Part shown: positions 47,817 through 60,211 of the stretch, in pieces
How positions within the stretch are numbered: position 1 is the stretch's first letter
Layout: every line of letters begins with the position of its first letter
Source of the DNA: Cunninghamia lanceolata
Lineage: Eukaryota > Streptophyta > Pinopsida > Cupressales > Cupressaceae
Direction of reading: 5' to 3'
NCBI GenBank assembly: GCA_027924645.1
Contig: BSBN01001483.1
Coordinates: 2,226,408 to 2,290,407, forward strand
DNA: 64,000 nucleotides
The notes under the pieces: model-generated
The model's database searches: none
The model's input: the letters and a program-made list of their open reading frames with translations, nothing else
Told to the model about the DNA's origin: nothing
Position numbers and translations under genes: made by a program

Positions 47817-49816
47817 ATGGATGCACAAAATGAAAACCCAAACCCTCCACCACCAAACCCTTCCCCTCCAACAATAGAAGAAAATATTCAAAGAAATATT
47901 GATCATATAACCAAGATCATAGAAATGTATCGCCGCCACCCTCGATTGTCTATAATGACATCCAATTTAGAGGGAATCATTAATCATATTCAAACCTTGT
48001 CAACTCAACACGAATCATTTCAGCAATGGCGAGAAGCTAAGAAGGCCGAATATGCTAATGGTTTGTTATATGAGGAAGTCAAAGATTTAGAGATTACAAA
48101 AACTATGTTAGCCCAACACTTTGTCAATCCTAAAATCGGATTGCATGTTGATGTCCGTAAGCCCAAATTTTCAATCAAATGGTGTATTCATGAGGGCATT
48201 AGTCAAAACTTTTGGGATCATTGGTGGATGGTTTTTGATAAACCACCCAACAACAATTTAGATGTGCCTTTGTATTTCCTCCGTAAACTCTATGCAGAGT
48301 TCGTCATGGGTCAACATGTTAATTATTTTGATTTTAGAGAGTTTCAAGGAGTGGGCAGAGGAATGCCTCAAGATAGACCTGGGGCAATTAGACAAATACA
48401 AGGTCCCTATATTCCCCTCCTGCTATCCCATCTCCACCCCCAATGCAGCACCCAGACGTTGTTGTAAATGCAACACAACAAGGCCTTAGTGCCATACACT
48501 CTTTGACCGAGCATTTGATTATACAGACATCTCAGTTTGCACAGGCACATGATGAAGGTGATGATATTGGATCACCTGGTACTACTAGACCGTCGTCGTC
48601 CAGACATGTATGTGTGCCCCATCATTACATTTCTTGCAATCATTTATGCTTGGGTCCTATTATGGAGAGTAGTGAGCCACCGTTGAACACATCAGAGTAT
48701 GATCTCCATTCACGAGATGAGGCAATGGGGTCCAGAACTCAAGCTGAGGGGTCAAGGACAAGAGTAGAAGCTACTGGATTAGTAAACATTAGAGAAGGAG
48801 AAATGCATGAGCAATCTTTTATGCAGGTAAAATTTAAAGTTAAATTTTATGGTCTATTCCATTTGAATATATAAACAACTTTATTAGTACTAATGTATCT
48901 AAGTGGGATAACAGTTGATGATAGAGGAGGAGTTGATAGAAGTTCGTCATGGAACTTTGTCTGCCATCCAATTTGGCTTGGACTTGCCGGTATAATTTGT
49001 TGTACACATTAACTTTTTTTTTATGCATTTATTTCTTTGTGAGTAATTATATATTAATTTATATCTTGATGTTAATTTTATTTTATAGTTAATCGAAAAT
49101 GTGAATGATGTGGCATCTTTTCCAATAGTCTTTTCTCGAACTCTTGATCAACCCAAAGGACTATCATTTGCAAAACGACTTTCTCAACGCCAACAAAGGG
49201 TGGAGGTAATTTGATTGAATTGTACTTTAATTGATAATTTAGAAAACTTAAATATTTGATTATAGTCATTTAGAGTCTTACATTCTTGTCCTTCTTAATT
49301 GATGCAGGAGGCCTCGATGGTGGTATGTGCTTGTTTTCTAGTAGATAAGTTTTTGTGTAGTGCATTTCCTATTTTAAATGCATGCATTTCCTATTTTGTT
49401 TAATAATTATATATTAATTTATTTCAATGTTACTTTGCTTTTATGTAGTCTGTTGAGAATGTGAGTGATGTGCCACCTTTGCCATCATGCTTCACTAGGA
49501 CACCTGATCGTCTTAAGAGAAAATCATTTGCAGAACGATTGTCTGAACAACAACATAGAGTCGAGGTAATTGAATTCAATTTTTCTAAATAATTGATAGT
49601 TTATCTAGTGGTCTTATAGTTGATTGTAGTGATTTAGATGTATGTTAATAAATGAAAGTTCTTAATTGTAGTAGATAAGAATCTATTTACTAACTTTAAC
49701 TTATTTTTATTTACCATTGAAGAGATTAATCAAATTTGTGTTTTGACTTGTTAATGCAGGAAACTTCACCTCCATCAATTACTAGACATTTTGGTACAAA
49801 GAGGACACTTTTTTAG
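47817..49816 (+). pseudogene. Second gene of the giant element, six exons, unknown function
   Basis: Exons by splice signals: 47817-48826, 48915-48989, 49089-49205, 49308-49322, 49449-49565 and 49760-49816 (stop TAG). Exons 2-6 are all multiples of three. The protein starts MDAQNENPNPPPPNPSPPT, then has a helical region with IEENIQRNIDHITKIIEMY and LYEEVKDLEITKTMLAQHF. It ends in two similar 39-residue units (SFAKRLSQRQQRVE and SFAERLSEQQHRVE) from exons 3 and 5, separated by a 15-base microexon. Exon 1 shifts frame twice between about 48330 and 48440, so this copy is probably dead. I do not recognise a family. A role in transposition is inferred only from location. Confidence 0.6.
49089..49565 (+). 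repeat. Exon duplication in the second gene (exons 3 and 5)
   Basis: 49089-49205 and 49449-49565 are both 117 bases, with matching donor GTAATT and similar coding content (ENVNDVASFP and ENVSDVPPLP). They are an internal exon duplication. Confidence 0.75.
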
Positions 49817-50984
49817 GATCCATCACAGATTGAGGATCCATCACAGATTGAGGGTCAAGTGGACTTGTAGTATTTGATGTAGCTATTTGGCATGTAGATT
49901 GCATATAGATTTTGAGACATGGCATATGCCACATTTTGTAAAAAATATTTTGAGTTGGCATATTTGCCAAATTTTTGTATATGTCTACCATTATGGACTA
50001 GATTTTAATGTATATACACATTGATATACAATATAATTTAAATTCCTTATGTGCAAGTCATGATACTTCCCATGATGCCATAGATTATGATGATAGTTCT
50101 TTAGTCCATTGATGATATGCTTAGCATTGAGAATGGTTTTAGATCAAAGAATGGTTTTAGATCAATAGAATCAATAGAATCAATATGAAAAAATTCCTTA
50201 TATATGCCCTAATCAAATAAGGTCATGATAAACCATTTCATCATGTATTTAGTCTTCATCTTGTCAAATTTTGTAAATATGTCAAAGTTGTCATATGAAA
50301 AATGTAAAAAAAATGCAAAAGTATGGAAGATGAATAGTCAAGTACTCAAGAGTCAGTTGGAGACTATTGGTTTCCCTCAAATCATGTATAAATATGCATA
50401 AACCTTCGTGGAAAAGGCATTGGAGATGTATTGAAAACATTTTGAAGATGAATTGAAGACATGTTTGAATGAAATTAATGTCAAGAAACTCTATGTCAAG
50501 GACACTGGGGGCACATTATAAACATAAAAAACTTACATCTTGGGGGTAGGTGCCAATAAGGCTAATAAGGATACTATTTCAGTTGGGTGTGTGTGTGTAT
50601 GCAAATCCCATGTATGGCCGAGAAGCTCTCTATTTACTATTATTCAACTCTCGTTGATAGGAGGTTGGCTCTACAACTACTGCAATTTGTGTATGAAACC
50701 TAGATGCCTACGAGATCATATATATATGTATGTATGTATGTATGTAAATCCTACAAGACAGTCATTCATGAAATTACTATGCAAAGAGGGTTTATAAGTT
50801 GCATTAGGGTTTATGACTATCCTAAAACAACATCGTGTATGTGCTCATAAAAGCCATCAAACTCTGAGAATAAACTCGTCATTAGATAAGGAGTGGAAGG
50901 CTAAAGTCACATTCCCAAAAACCTCTTAAAATCACATGTCTCCTCTTATGAAAACTAGGGTCTTTGCTGATACATTATTTCGTA
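49817..50984. other. Spacer with small simple repeats
   Basis: Contains a GGTTTTAGATCAA/ATCAATAGA-type short repeat at about 50130-50187 and a (TATG)n microsatellite at about 50719-50745. No gene was recognised. Confidence 0.5.
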
Positions 50985-53900
50985 AGAGCAAAGTCACTTA
51001 AGATCCTAAGAGCAAAAACCTTGCTAGGTGCCATATTTTTTGTTCTGCTCATCGTGGGGTTGAACGGACTATGCCAACGCATCAGGGTGGGTGGGTAAAT
51101 GCTAGTGGAGGTCTCGTTTCATGCACCAAGCATCCCAGTTGTTCCAAGCTGTAAGCTACCGGCAAAGTCCCTTAAGATCCCTGAGACCAAAAAACTGCCA
51201 AACTTTGACAGGGTAGTTCTCAGAATTTGTGACAGTTGGGAATGCTCTGCTTGGACCTATAGGTGCACGTGACATCCTTCCACAATAGCCTCTCTCATTT
51301 TTGGTCAACTCCATTCTGTTTGACCGTGCTGAAATCAAACGCATTGTTGCAAAATGCTTTAATTTGATGCAGTGGAAAGGTGCTAGGTGCGACATTTTTC
51401 ATTCCATAGCTTGTGGGGTCGAACGAACTGCGCCAACGCATCAGGGTGGGTGGGTAAATGCTAGTGGAGGTCTCATTTTGTGCGCCAAGCATCCCAGTCA
51501 TTTCGGGCAAGAGGCTACCGGTAAAGTCCTTTAAGATCCCTGAGACCAAAAAACTGCCAAAATTTGACGGGGCAGTTCTCAGAATTTGTGATAGTTGGGA
51601 ATGTTCTGTTTGGACCTATAGGTGCACGTGACATCCTTCCACAATAACCTCTCTCATTTTTGGTCAACTCCATTTCGTTTGACCATGCTGAAATCAAACG
51701 CATTGTTGTAAAATGCTTCAATTTGATGCAGTGGAAAGGTACTAGGTGTGACGTTTTTCATTTCCATAGCTCGTGGGGTCAAACGGACTGTGCCAACGCG
51801 TCGGGGTGGCGGGTAAATGCTAGTGGTCTCATTTTGTGTGCCAAGCGTCCCAATCATTCTGGGCAAGAGGCTACCGACAAAGTCCCTTAAGATCCCTGAG
51901 ACCAAAAAACTGCCAAACTTTGACAGGGCAGTTCTCAGAATTCATGACAGTTGGGAATGTTTTGTTTGGACCTACAGGTGCACGTGGCATCCTTCCACAA
52001 TAACCTCTCTCATTTTTGGTCAACTCCATTCCGTTTGACTGTGCTGAAATCAAATGCATTGTTGCAAAATGCTTCAATTTGATGTAGTGGAAAGGTGCTA
52101 GGTGCGACATTTTTCATTCCATAGCTCGTGGGGTCGAACGGACTACTCCAACGCATCGGGGTGGGTGGGTAAATGCTAGTGGAGGTCTTGTTTCGTGCGC
52201 CAAGCATCCCAGTCGTTCCGAGCTGTAAGCTACCGACAAAGTCCCTTAAGATCCCTGAGACCAAAAAATGCCAAACTTTGATGGGGTAGTTCTCAGAATT
52301 CGTGACAGTTGGGAATGCTCTGTTTGGACCTATAGGTGCACATGACATCCTTCCACAGGAACCTCTCTCATTTTTGGTCAACTCTATTCCGTTTGACCGT
52401 GCCGAAATCAAATGCATTGTTGCAAAATGCTTCAATTTGATGCAGTGGAAAGGTGCTAGGTGCGACATTTTTCATTCCATAGCTCGTGGGGTCGAACGGA
52501 CTGCGCCAATGCGTTGGGGTGGGCGGTTAAATGCTAGTGGATGTCTCGTTTTGTGCGCCAAGCGTCCCAGTCATTCCGGGCAAGAGGCTACCGGCAAAGT
52601 CCCTTAAGATCCCTGAGACCAAAAAACTACCAAACTTTGACGGGGTAGTTCTCAGAATTCATGATAGTTGGGAATGTTCTGTTTGGACCTACAGGTGCAC
52701 ATGGCATCCTTCCACAATAACCTCTCTCATTTTTGGTCAACTCCATTCCATTTGACTGTGCCGAAATCAAACGCATTGTTGCAAAATGCTTCAATTTGAT
52801 GCAGTGGAAAGGTGCTAGGTGTGACATTTTTCATTCCATAGCTCATGGGGTTGAACAGATTGTGCCAACGCATTAGGGTGGGCAGGTAAATGCTAGTGGA
52901 GGTCTCGTTTCGTGCACCAAGCGTCCTAATCGTTCCGAGGTGTAAGCTACCAGCAAAGTCACTTTGCTGGTAGCTTACAACTTGGAAGGACTGGGATGCT
53001 TTGCACACAAAATGAGACCTCCCCTAGCATTTACTCTCCCACCCCGACATGTTGGCGCAAACCGTTTGGCCCCAGGACCTGTGGAATGCAAAATTTCAAT
53101 CCTAACAACTTTTGACTTTGTTGGTAGCTTACAGCTCGGAATGATTGGGATGCTTGGCACACGAAACGAGACCTCCACTACCATTTACCCGCCCACCCTG
53201 ATGCGTTGGCACAGTCCGTTCGACCCCACGAGCTATGGAATGAAAAATGTCGCACCTAGCACCTTTCCACTGCATCAAATTGAAGCATTTTGCAACAATG
53301 CGTTTAATTTCGGCACGGTCAAACATAATGGAGTTGACCAAAAATGAGAGAGGTTATTGTGGAAGGATGCCAAGTGCACCTGTAGGTCCAAACAGAACAT
53401 TCCCAACTATCATGAATTCTGAGAACTGCCCCATGAAAGTTTGGTAATTTTTTGGTCTTAGGGATCTTAAGGGACTTTGCCGGTAGCCTCTTGCCTGGAA
53501 TGACTGGGACGCTTGGTGCACAAAACAAGACCTCCACTAGCATTTACCCGCCCACCCCGACGCGTTGGTGCAGTCCGTTCGACCCACGAGCAATGGAATG
53601 AAAAATGTCGCACCTAGCACCTTTCCACTGCATCAAATTGAAGCATTTTGCAACAATGTGTTTGATTTCGGCACGGTCAAATGGAATGGAGTTGACCAAA
53701 AATGAGAGAGGTTATTGTGGAAGGATGTCACGTGCACCTGTAGGTCTAAATAGAGCATTCCCAACTATCACGAATTCTGAGAACTGCCCCGTCAAAGTTT
53801 GGCAATTTTTTGGTCTCAGGGATCTTAAGGGACTTTGCCGGTAGCCTCTTGCCCGGAATGACTGGGATGCTTGGCGCACAAAACGAGACCTCCCCTAGCA

Positions 53901-54685
53901 TTTACCCGCCCACTCCGACGTATTGGCACAGTCTGTTTGACCCCACGAGCTATGGAATGAAAAATGTCGCACCTAGCACCTTTCCACTGCATCAAATTGA
54001 AGCATTTTGCAACAATGCGTTTGATTTCAGCACAGTCAAATGGAATGGAGTTGACCAAAAATGAGAGAGGTTATTGTGGAAGGATGTCACGTGCACCTGT
54101 AGGTCCAAACAAAGTATTCCCAACTATCATGAATTCTGAGAACTGCCCTGTCAAAGTTTGGCAGTTTTTTGGTCTCAGGGATCTTAAGGGACTTTGCCGG
54201 TAGCCTCTTGCTCGGAATGACTGGGACGCTTGGCGCACAAAATGAGACCTCCACTAGCATTTACCCACCCACCCCGATGCGTTGGCGTAGTCCATTCGAC
54301 CCCATGAGCTATGGAATGAAAAATGTCGCACCTAGCACCTTTCCACTGCATCAAATTGAAGCATTTTGCAACAATGCGTTTGATTTTGGCACAGTCAAAT
54401 GGAATGGAGTTGACCAAAAACAAGAGAGGTTATTGTGGAAGGATGTCATGTGCACCTGTAGGTCCAAACAGAGCATTCCCAACTATCATGAATTCTGAGA
54501 ACTGCCCCGTCAAAGTTTGGCAATTTTTTGGTCTCAGGGATCTTAAGGGACTTTGTCGGTAGCTTACAGCTCAGAATGACTGGGACGCTTGGTGCATGAA
54601 ACGAGACCTCCACTAGTATTTACCCGCCCACCCTGACGCGTTGGCGCAGTCCGTTCGACCCCACAATGAGCAGAACAAAAAATAT
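50985..54685. repeat. Long inverted repeat made of about 360-bp tandem units
   Basis: Left arm 50985-52959 has six units (GTCGAACGG-type block at about 51055, 51415, 51777, 52131, 52490 and 52850). The right arm 52961-54685 has six inverted ones (about 53060, 53210, 53570, 53930, 54290 and 54650), one of them shortened by about 210 bp. The centre at 52960 is a perfect palindrome with 19-bp arms (TGTAAGCTACCAGCAAAGT). Outer ends also match (ATTTTTTGTTCTGCTCAT, inverted at 54668-54685). Open frames of about 80 codons recur in the units on opposite strands of the two arms and are by-products of the repeat. Confidence 0.92.
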
Positions 54686-55384
54686 TGTTCCCGTTGACAC
54701 ATTCTCAATCATTGGTATGGATGATATCTCAGTACCATTCCTTTAGGTACAATATGAACTTCCAATGGAAGGTGCAGTTGTGAGGTTAGAGATGATGAAA
54801 AGTGTGCCTCATTCACAGTCATGTTTTACTTGTCTTCAATGATGATTCCTTGATTCAACTTAATCCTTTGATAATACATTTTAACCTCCTTGTGAAAGCG
54901 CACTTTCAAGGTTGCTTGAGCAAGAGCTAGCGCCTCAACATCGAGGCACACTTTTGGTGTTCTAGAAGCATGAACTAGCACCTCAAATAGTAAGGCACTC
55001 ATTCTAGGTTGTTTATTCAATAATTAGCACTAGTCACATATGGTGTAGAGAGGTAGATGTGCGCCCAAGTCATCATTTAATGCCTTCAATAACTATAAAC
55101 TCCTTTGATGATGCATTTTATCCTTCCAATTCACTATCTAGCCGTAGGCGCACATTTTAGGTTGATCAATCATAATCTAGTGCCCTAAGTACCAAGGCGC
55201 ACTTTTAGGTTAGTTTGATAAAGGATTAGCGCCTTCATTTCTAGGCGGAAGTTTGGAGTTGAAATAACAAGTTTCTTCATCATTTCAAACATATTTAACA
55301 CTTTGAAGATCTCCAATGCATGATTGAATATCAAGAAACCAATGTATCATTTCATGAAGGTCTTAAGTGTTGTAAATATGCATC
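54686..55384. repeat. Degenerate repeats with GCGCCTCAA / GGCGCACTTTT phrases
   Basis: Between about 54890 and 55265, phrases like AGCGCCTCAACATCGAGGC and AAGGCGCACTTTTAGGTT recur four or five times at irregular spacing. No gene recognised. Confidence 0.5.
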
Positions 55385-55715
55385 TTCTTAGTTAATCATG
55401 TGTTGTAAATGAAGGAATGCAATGATTGCAATATGTGCACAAAACAGAATTTTTGATAAGGATTGAAAGGAAATGTTAAGAAAATGCAAATGGCGGGTGT
55501 AAATCCAAAGTGTGGAAGCATAGGACAAGGCATGTGAATAGTTTGGCATGACACCTCAAAGAGATGCTATCTCATGGAATGCAATGATTGCAAGATATGT
55601 ACAAAATGGATTTTTTGAAAAGACTTTAGAAACTTGAAGCAAATACAATTGGAACGTTTAAAACCAAATTCCATAACTTGTGCATGCATTCTCCCTACTT
55701 GTGCCAAATTAGGAT
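55385..55715 (+). pseudogene. PPR protein gene fragments
   Basis: Two adjoining decayed pieces read like plant PPR repeats (NAMIA-CAQN near 55415; then WNAMIARYVQNGFFEKTLE- and KPNSITCACILPTCAKLGS-like text over 55570-55715, interrupted by stops). PPR proteins bind organellar RNA; this is a broken, transposon-borne copy. Confidence 0.72.
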
Positions 55716-56414
55716 CTTATATATACATATATGCACATAATGTCATGAAAATAATGTATAGTGTATATATCAAGCCATATAGGCATGTACAAATAAAACC
55801 ATATGGGTATATACAATGATATACATCGATAACATACAAAAGTATGTTTACAAAGCCAAATACACATATGTAACAAAATGTCCCAAAATCAAATCTCCTA
55901 TGGATTGCTATCAAATAATCAATGGCTCTTGCTAGGCCATGAAGATGGTGAACCAGTCAATGACTCATCTTCTATCGCTCATCGACTAGACCTCCTCGAT
56001 AGAGATTTTTGAATTTCCACCTATTAATACAATCAAACAACGTGCACATTAATATAGAATTTAATATTCAAAATATATAACATGACATAAGTAATCAATC
56101 ACTTACCACCAATTGGTGATCCCTTTTGATCATTTGTTGTCTCTCTTCTTCTATAGAGTTGGATGGGTAGGCGAGGTGATGTCCTGTGAGAAGCATGAAC
56201 AAGCAGATTTAAAAGTAAACATGAATATCATAAATATGTACATTAAATGTTGCGCTTATTATAGGACTGTTCTAGTACTATTTTAGGACTGTTGTAGTTA
56301 AAACTATCCTAGTAGACATGTATAAGACTGTTATAGGACTGTCATCTCATGGAATACAATGATGGCAAGATGTATATCAAGATTAGTATGAAGATTAATT
56401 ATGACTGTTATAGG
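55716..56414. other. Spacer with TAGGACTGTT repeats
   Basis: A/T-rich with several TAGGACTGTT-like phrases at about 56260-56345. No coding feature recognised. Confidence 0.4.
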
Positions 56415-56615
56415 ACTTTTATAAGAATGCAAAGTAAGGAAGCATAGGCAAGGCACATGAACTGTTTGGTGGAATACCTCAAAGAAATGAGAATTTTGTC
56501 AGATATTGTAGTTGCAATTGCCATGTGACACATGTATGTAATATGTGAAAGCATAGACAAGGCACATGAACTATTCGGCAAAAGACAAATACATGTCATC
56601 TCATGGAATGCCTTA
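56415..56615 (+). pseudogene. Further PPR fragments
   Basis: Short decayed stretches like GKAHELFGGIPQRN (about 56432-56475) and DKAHELFGK plus VISWNA (about 56552-56610) match the MPxRNVVSWNAM region of plant PPR proteins. At least two pieces are joined. Confidence 0.6.
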
Positions 56616-56694
56616 TGTAGAAAAAGGTACAAATGTGCAATATTAAGAAATACAAATGAGAACTAAAAATCATAGCTCGAGTATAGTCAAAATA

Positions 56695-56762
56695 ACCTAC
56701 GATGCCATACAAAATAATTTACGATGCCATGCAAAATAATCTACGATGCCATGTAAAATAAC
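56695..56762. repeat. 23-bp tandem repeat, three copies
   Basis: TACGATGCCATACAAAATAA-type unit repeated three times with few changes. Confidence 0.85.
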
Positions 56763-56903
56763 TTTATTCGCAGTCCTGTATAGTCAAAAGCATGCATTAT
56801 AGTTAAAGTAACAAGATTTTTAATAAAACAATTCTAAAAAATAGAAAAAACAAGAACAAGTTAAGATAAAAATGTCATACCTGTCCATCTGGAAGTTTAA
56901 ATG

Positions 56904-59900
56904 CTAGTCAAGCGTACCTGAGGGGTCATCTCTTACCTTCAAAGTATCCAATATTGCTTCATGATCAGCATTACTAATTGTCCATAGTTCTTTTGATTTT
57001 GGTTTTCCACGATGCTTTAGTAACTTGACATTTGTTGCTACAACTAGGTGAGAATACATCAATATAGTTTTATGCTTCTCAAAGTCTTCAAAGGCCGGGA
57101 TGCCATTCTTTTTAACCATATATGTTCGTAACCAAGTCCAGCAATAACAACTGATCCTGTAGGATATGTGAACCCATCATCATCTGTCATAGGTTGAGTT
57201 AGCTTTTGTTTTCCTTGTACACATCATGCCAACCAATAGTCTGACCTCTCTTCATTTCCATGTGGTGCAACAACTGCATAAACATGACCTGGCTGTACAA
57301 GGTCTGAAAGATGTTCATAGTCAAATGAGCTCTCCATGTCATTGACAGAAGGTGATTGACCTTCATATAAAGGGATTAAATATTGTGGAATCCATGCATC
57401 TACCCACTCACTTGACTCACAATTGTTCCAATCACATTTAATACAACTCTGACAAAAACAAGCTAATTCTCGTGTCCAAATTGTCCATGTACTTGCATTT
57501 GAGCTTTGAAATGAATGCATCTTTGATGATTCATTGATTCTTTGACATTCCAATTTCTCTATCGCTATCCTCATCATCAACCAACCAAAAGAACCTGCGC
57601 ACTTCAGAATCAAGAGCCACTCCTCGTGACAATGCATAGTTACACCACTTAACAATGGAATCTGCATCACTGAATGTAGCACCACCTTTAATCTTTAGTT
57701 GTTCTTTAAAAAGAGCTCTCTTCATGCATGCACCTGCTCCATCATGTTCACCTTTTCCGTGCCCGGCTTCAAAAAAATTCCAAATATGAGGTATACCCTT
57801 CTCTACATGCATTTTGCTCAACCAATAGAAATTACGAGCATTCTTGAATTGACCAGTGCAATTATCTGACCAAATGAGATGTTGATCTATTCTATTATCT
57901 TTTTCTTGCAAGAACCCATAAAATTGTTGAAAACACTATTGCACAAACTCTGCTAAATGAGATCGATCATCACTCATGTAAAAATGGTATTCTTTGACAA
58001 TCTTCATGTTCTCTTCTGTACTCTTGGGGGCATGTCTGTATGTGATGTGAACAAAAATAGCAATCTGAATAGAATTGTAGTACTGGGATTGAACTTCATT
58101 TTGGGGTTGCAATGTATAGTTTTCTGCAAAATCAACTATAGAGACAATAGTTCCAATCAGGAAAGAGTCTTTACACATCCTGAACTGTTGATCTAACCAT
58201 CGAGACCTGTGGCTATGTATGACATACTTGTAGAAAAGTTTTTTCTTAAAATCATCAATAAAATTAGCAATACTTACCTCTCTTACAATCAACTCACATC
58301 TAGAACCTTCACCTCCACTTTTTAAATTGTATTTCACTGTCTCATATCTCTTTTTCTCAACCATTCTCTTTCCAAAATCATGCTCGTTGCCCTCATGAAA
58401 ACATGATACAAACTTTGATAACCCACCACATTGTAAACACTTTTCATTTAAACAATCATTCTTGTAGAACATGCAACCATCATCTCTAATACATAGAATA
58501 AATCCAATAAGTCCCTAGATGACTTTGGTAGTTGAATTGCACCACACTCCTGTAACATTTCGTTAGTGTGCAAAGTAGAACGAATATTGCATAATAATTC
58601 ATGGTACATAGAAAATTCTACATGGTATTTGCAACAACATGTGTTACGAACTTTAAGAGGAACAAAATAAAATGGCTTAAGAGATTCAAATGCTCTTTGT
58701 GAGATTGTCATACCTGGGTGAGTTTCACAATATTGTTTGTACAATGTTGTTTAGCTACATTCCAAGTAATGTTTAGGATGTGGTGTGCGGTCTTTATCAC
58801 CAATTCTTAACTTTACAACATCTTTTGCATTCGGTGATACCCTAGAGTTAGTGTGCTAAAATCGTTCAATTTCTTCCTTTGTGCTATCAATTAGCTTCTT
58901 GTCAACTCATGGAAGCCTACCACTGAAAGCCCAAGTATCATTGGCAATAGGACTATCTAGCCTTGATCTTAATGCTAGTGCTTTTGACAATGTTTTACGA
59001 TTCAATCTTAATCAACACAAGTTTGCCTCATTAATCGAGCATTTCTTAATTGTTTGCTTACTATTGAGGTTGTTATTACTCTACGGGAAGCTCTTTTATC
59101 TTTCTCCTTGCTAGTCTTTCCAATAGAATTGAGTGCATTGAAAAGGCTTCTTACAATAATGTTATTCCAATCAGACACTTTGTTTAACTGAATCTTTAAT
59201 TTCTTTAGTAAAGGTCTCATTTTGTACATCTTTAATAATTGCACAAAAAGTTGGCATTGTTTGGTTAATGTTTTCTTCTCAAAGTATTCATTGAAGAGTT
59301 TTGTAGCTCACAACCGAACCGTTCGTGATGACCTCTTGCCTTCAAGTTTTTCCATTATGTTCTCATCAATTTCAAGTAACCATTTTGGGGTTTTTGGGTG
59401 TTTTCCAATTTCATCACGGTTATTCTCTTCTTGACAAATGTCCTCTATTCTTATGAAATTTGGAGATACATTGATTGTTCTTGTTTCATCCATGTTATCA
59501 AACTCATCAATTTTATCAACAAATGGATTATGGAGTGCAATTTCAACATCATGATGTTCATATCCACTTTCTTCAAGTGTACATCTTCATTTTTCTTCTT
59601 CTTCTTTGTCCATGGTATTGCTATTATGAATAGGTGTTTCATAACATTTTTCAATATTTTCATTTGCAATATCATGGTGAATTTCATTCTTATCTAACAT
59701 TTCATTATAATCAAAATTAACATCTTCAATTTGCATGTCATTAGATGGTAAAGAAGAAGATTCACCTTGATGAGCATCCACCAAACCCACCCTTCCAATC
59801 CTCTTCCTTTCCCTATCTTTTTTCCTAATTGCTTCAATTTCCTCCAATGTAACTTTCCTCCTCCTTTTTGCTTTACGACGACTGTTGCTCCCCATTAGGG

Positions 59901-59949
59901 GAACAAAAATATCACCCTTATGATTGTAACAAGAAAATTGTGTCTCCAA
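56904..59949 (-). pseudogene. Transposase-like gene of the giant element, DDE/D type, decayed
   Basis: About 1000 codons can be followed on the minus strand. The N-terminus (59949-59008, frame with stops at 59587, 59308 and 59008) is basic (SRRKAKRRRKVTLEEIEAIR), then acidic. A middle part has cysteine-histidine clusters (NTCCCKYHVEF near 58640, and CLNEKCLQCGG near 58430-58462). The likely RNase-H-like catalytic core has VDFAENY (about 58126-58146), WSDNCTGQFKN (about 57848-57880) and FFEAGHGKGEHDG (about 57733-57774). A C-terminal domain includes DYWLARCVQGK and VVATNVKLLKHR. A stop at 57936 and frameshifts near 58450 and 57545 break it. The D, D, E/D assignment is my inference; the FEAGHGKG phrase resembles uncharacterised eukaryotic proteins. 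The superfamily is not recognised. Confidence 0.72.
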
Positions 59950-60072
59950 AAGTGCATAAAAATATTCCTTTCACTGTCATAGCTAGAAATCACGAGTATT
60001 TCGACAGCAGATGGTCTCTGGTTGCAGAAGTCAGGCCCAACAATATTCCATTTGTCTTTTTTCTGCTTTTAC

Positions 60073-60161
60073 AAAACAGATATCCATTTTGGAAAAACCC
60101 AATTCTTTGCAACAGACACTTGCAACGTCCATATGGCTACTACAAAACAGATATCTATTTT
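60073..60161. promoter_or_regulatory. Two GATATC motifs upstream of the transposase gene
   Basis: AAAACAGATATCCATTTTGG at 60073-60092 and AAAACAGATATCTATTTTA at 60143-60161, 124-212 bases before the transposase start at 59949. Same motif as at the element ends. Confidence 0.55.
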
Positions 60162-60211
60162 ATTATGTACATTTGGGTTCTAGACTAGGGATTCATTGTA
60201 TTATTCAATAA

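Noticed and set aside
51156..54562. Recurring open frames of about 70-150 codons in the 360-bp array as a gene family
   Set aside because: They occur on opposite strands in the two arms and repeat with the DNA unit; there is no start context, splice pattern or known motif. They are by-products of the repeat.
50985..54685. CRISPR-like array
   Set aside because: Units are about 360 bp, tandem and inverted without unique spacers, in a plant genome.
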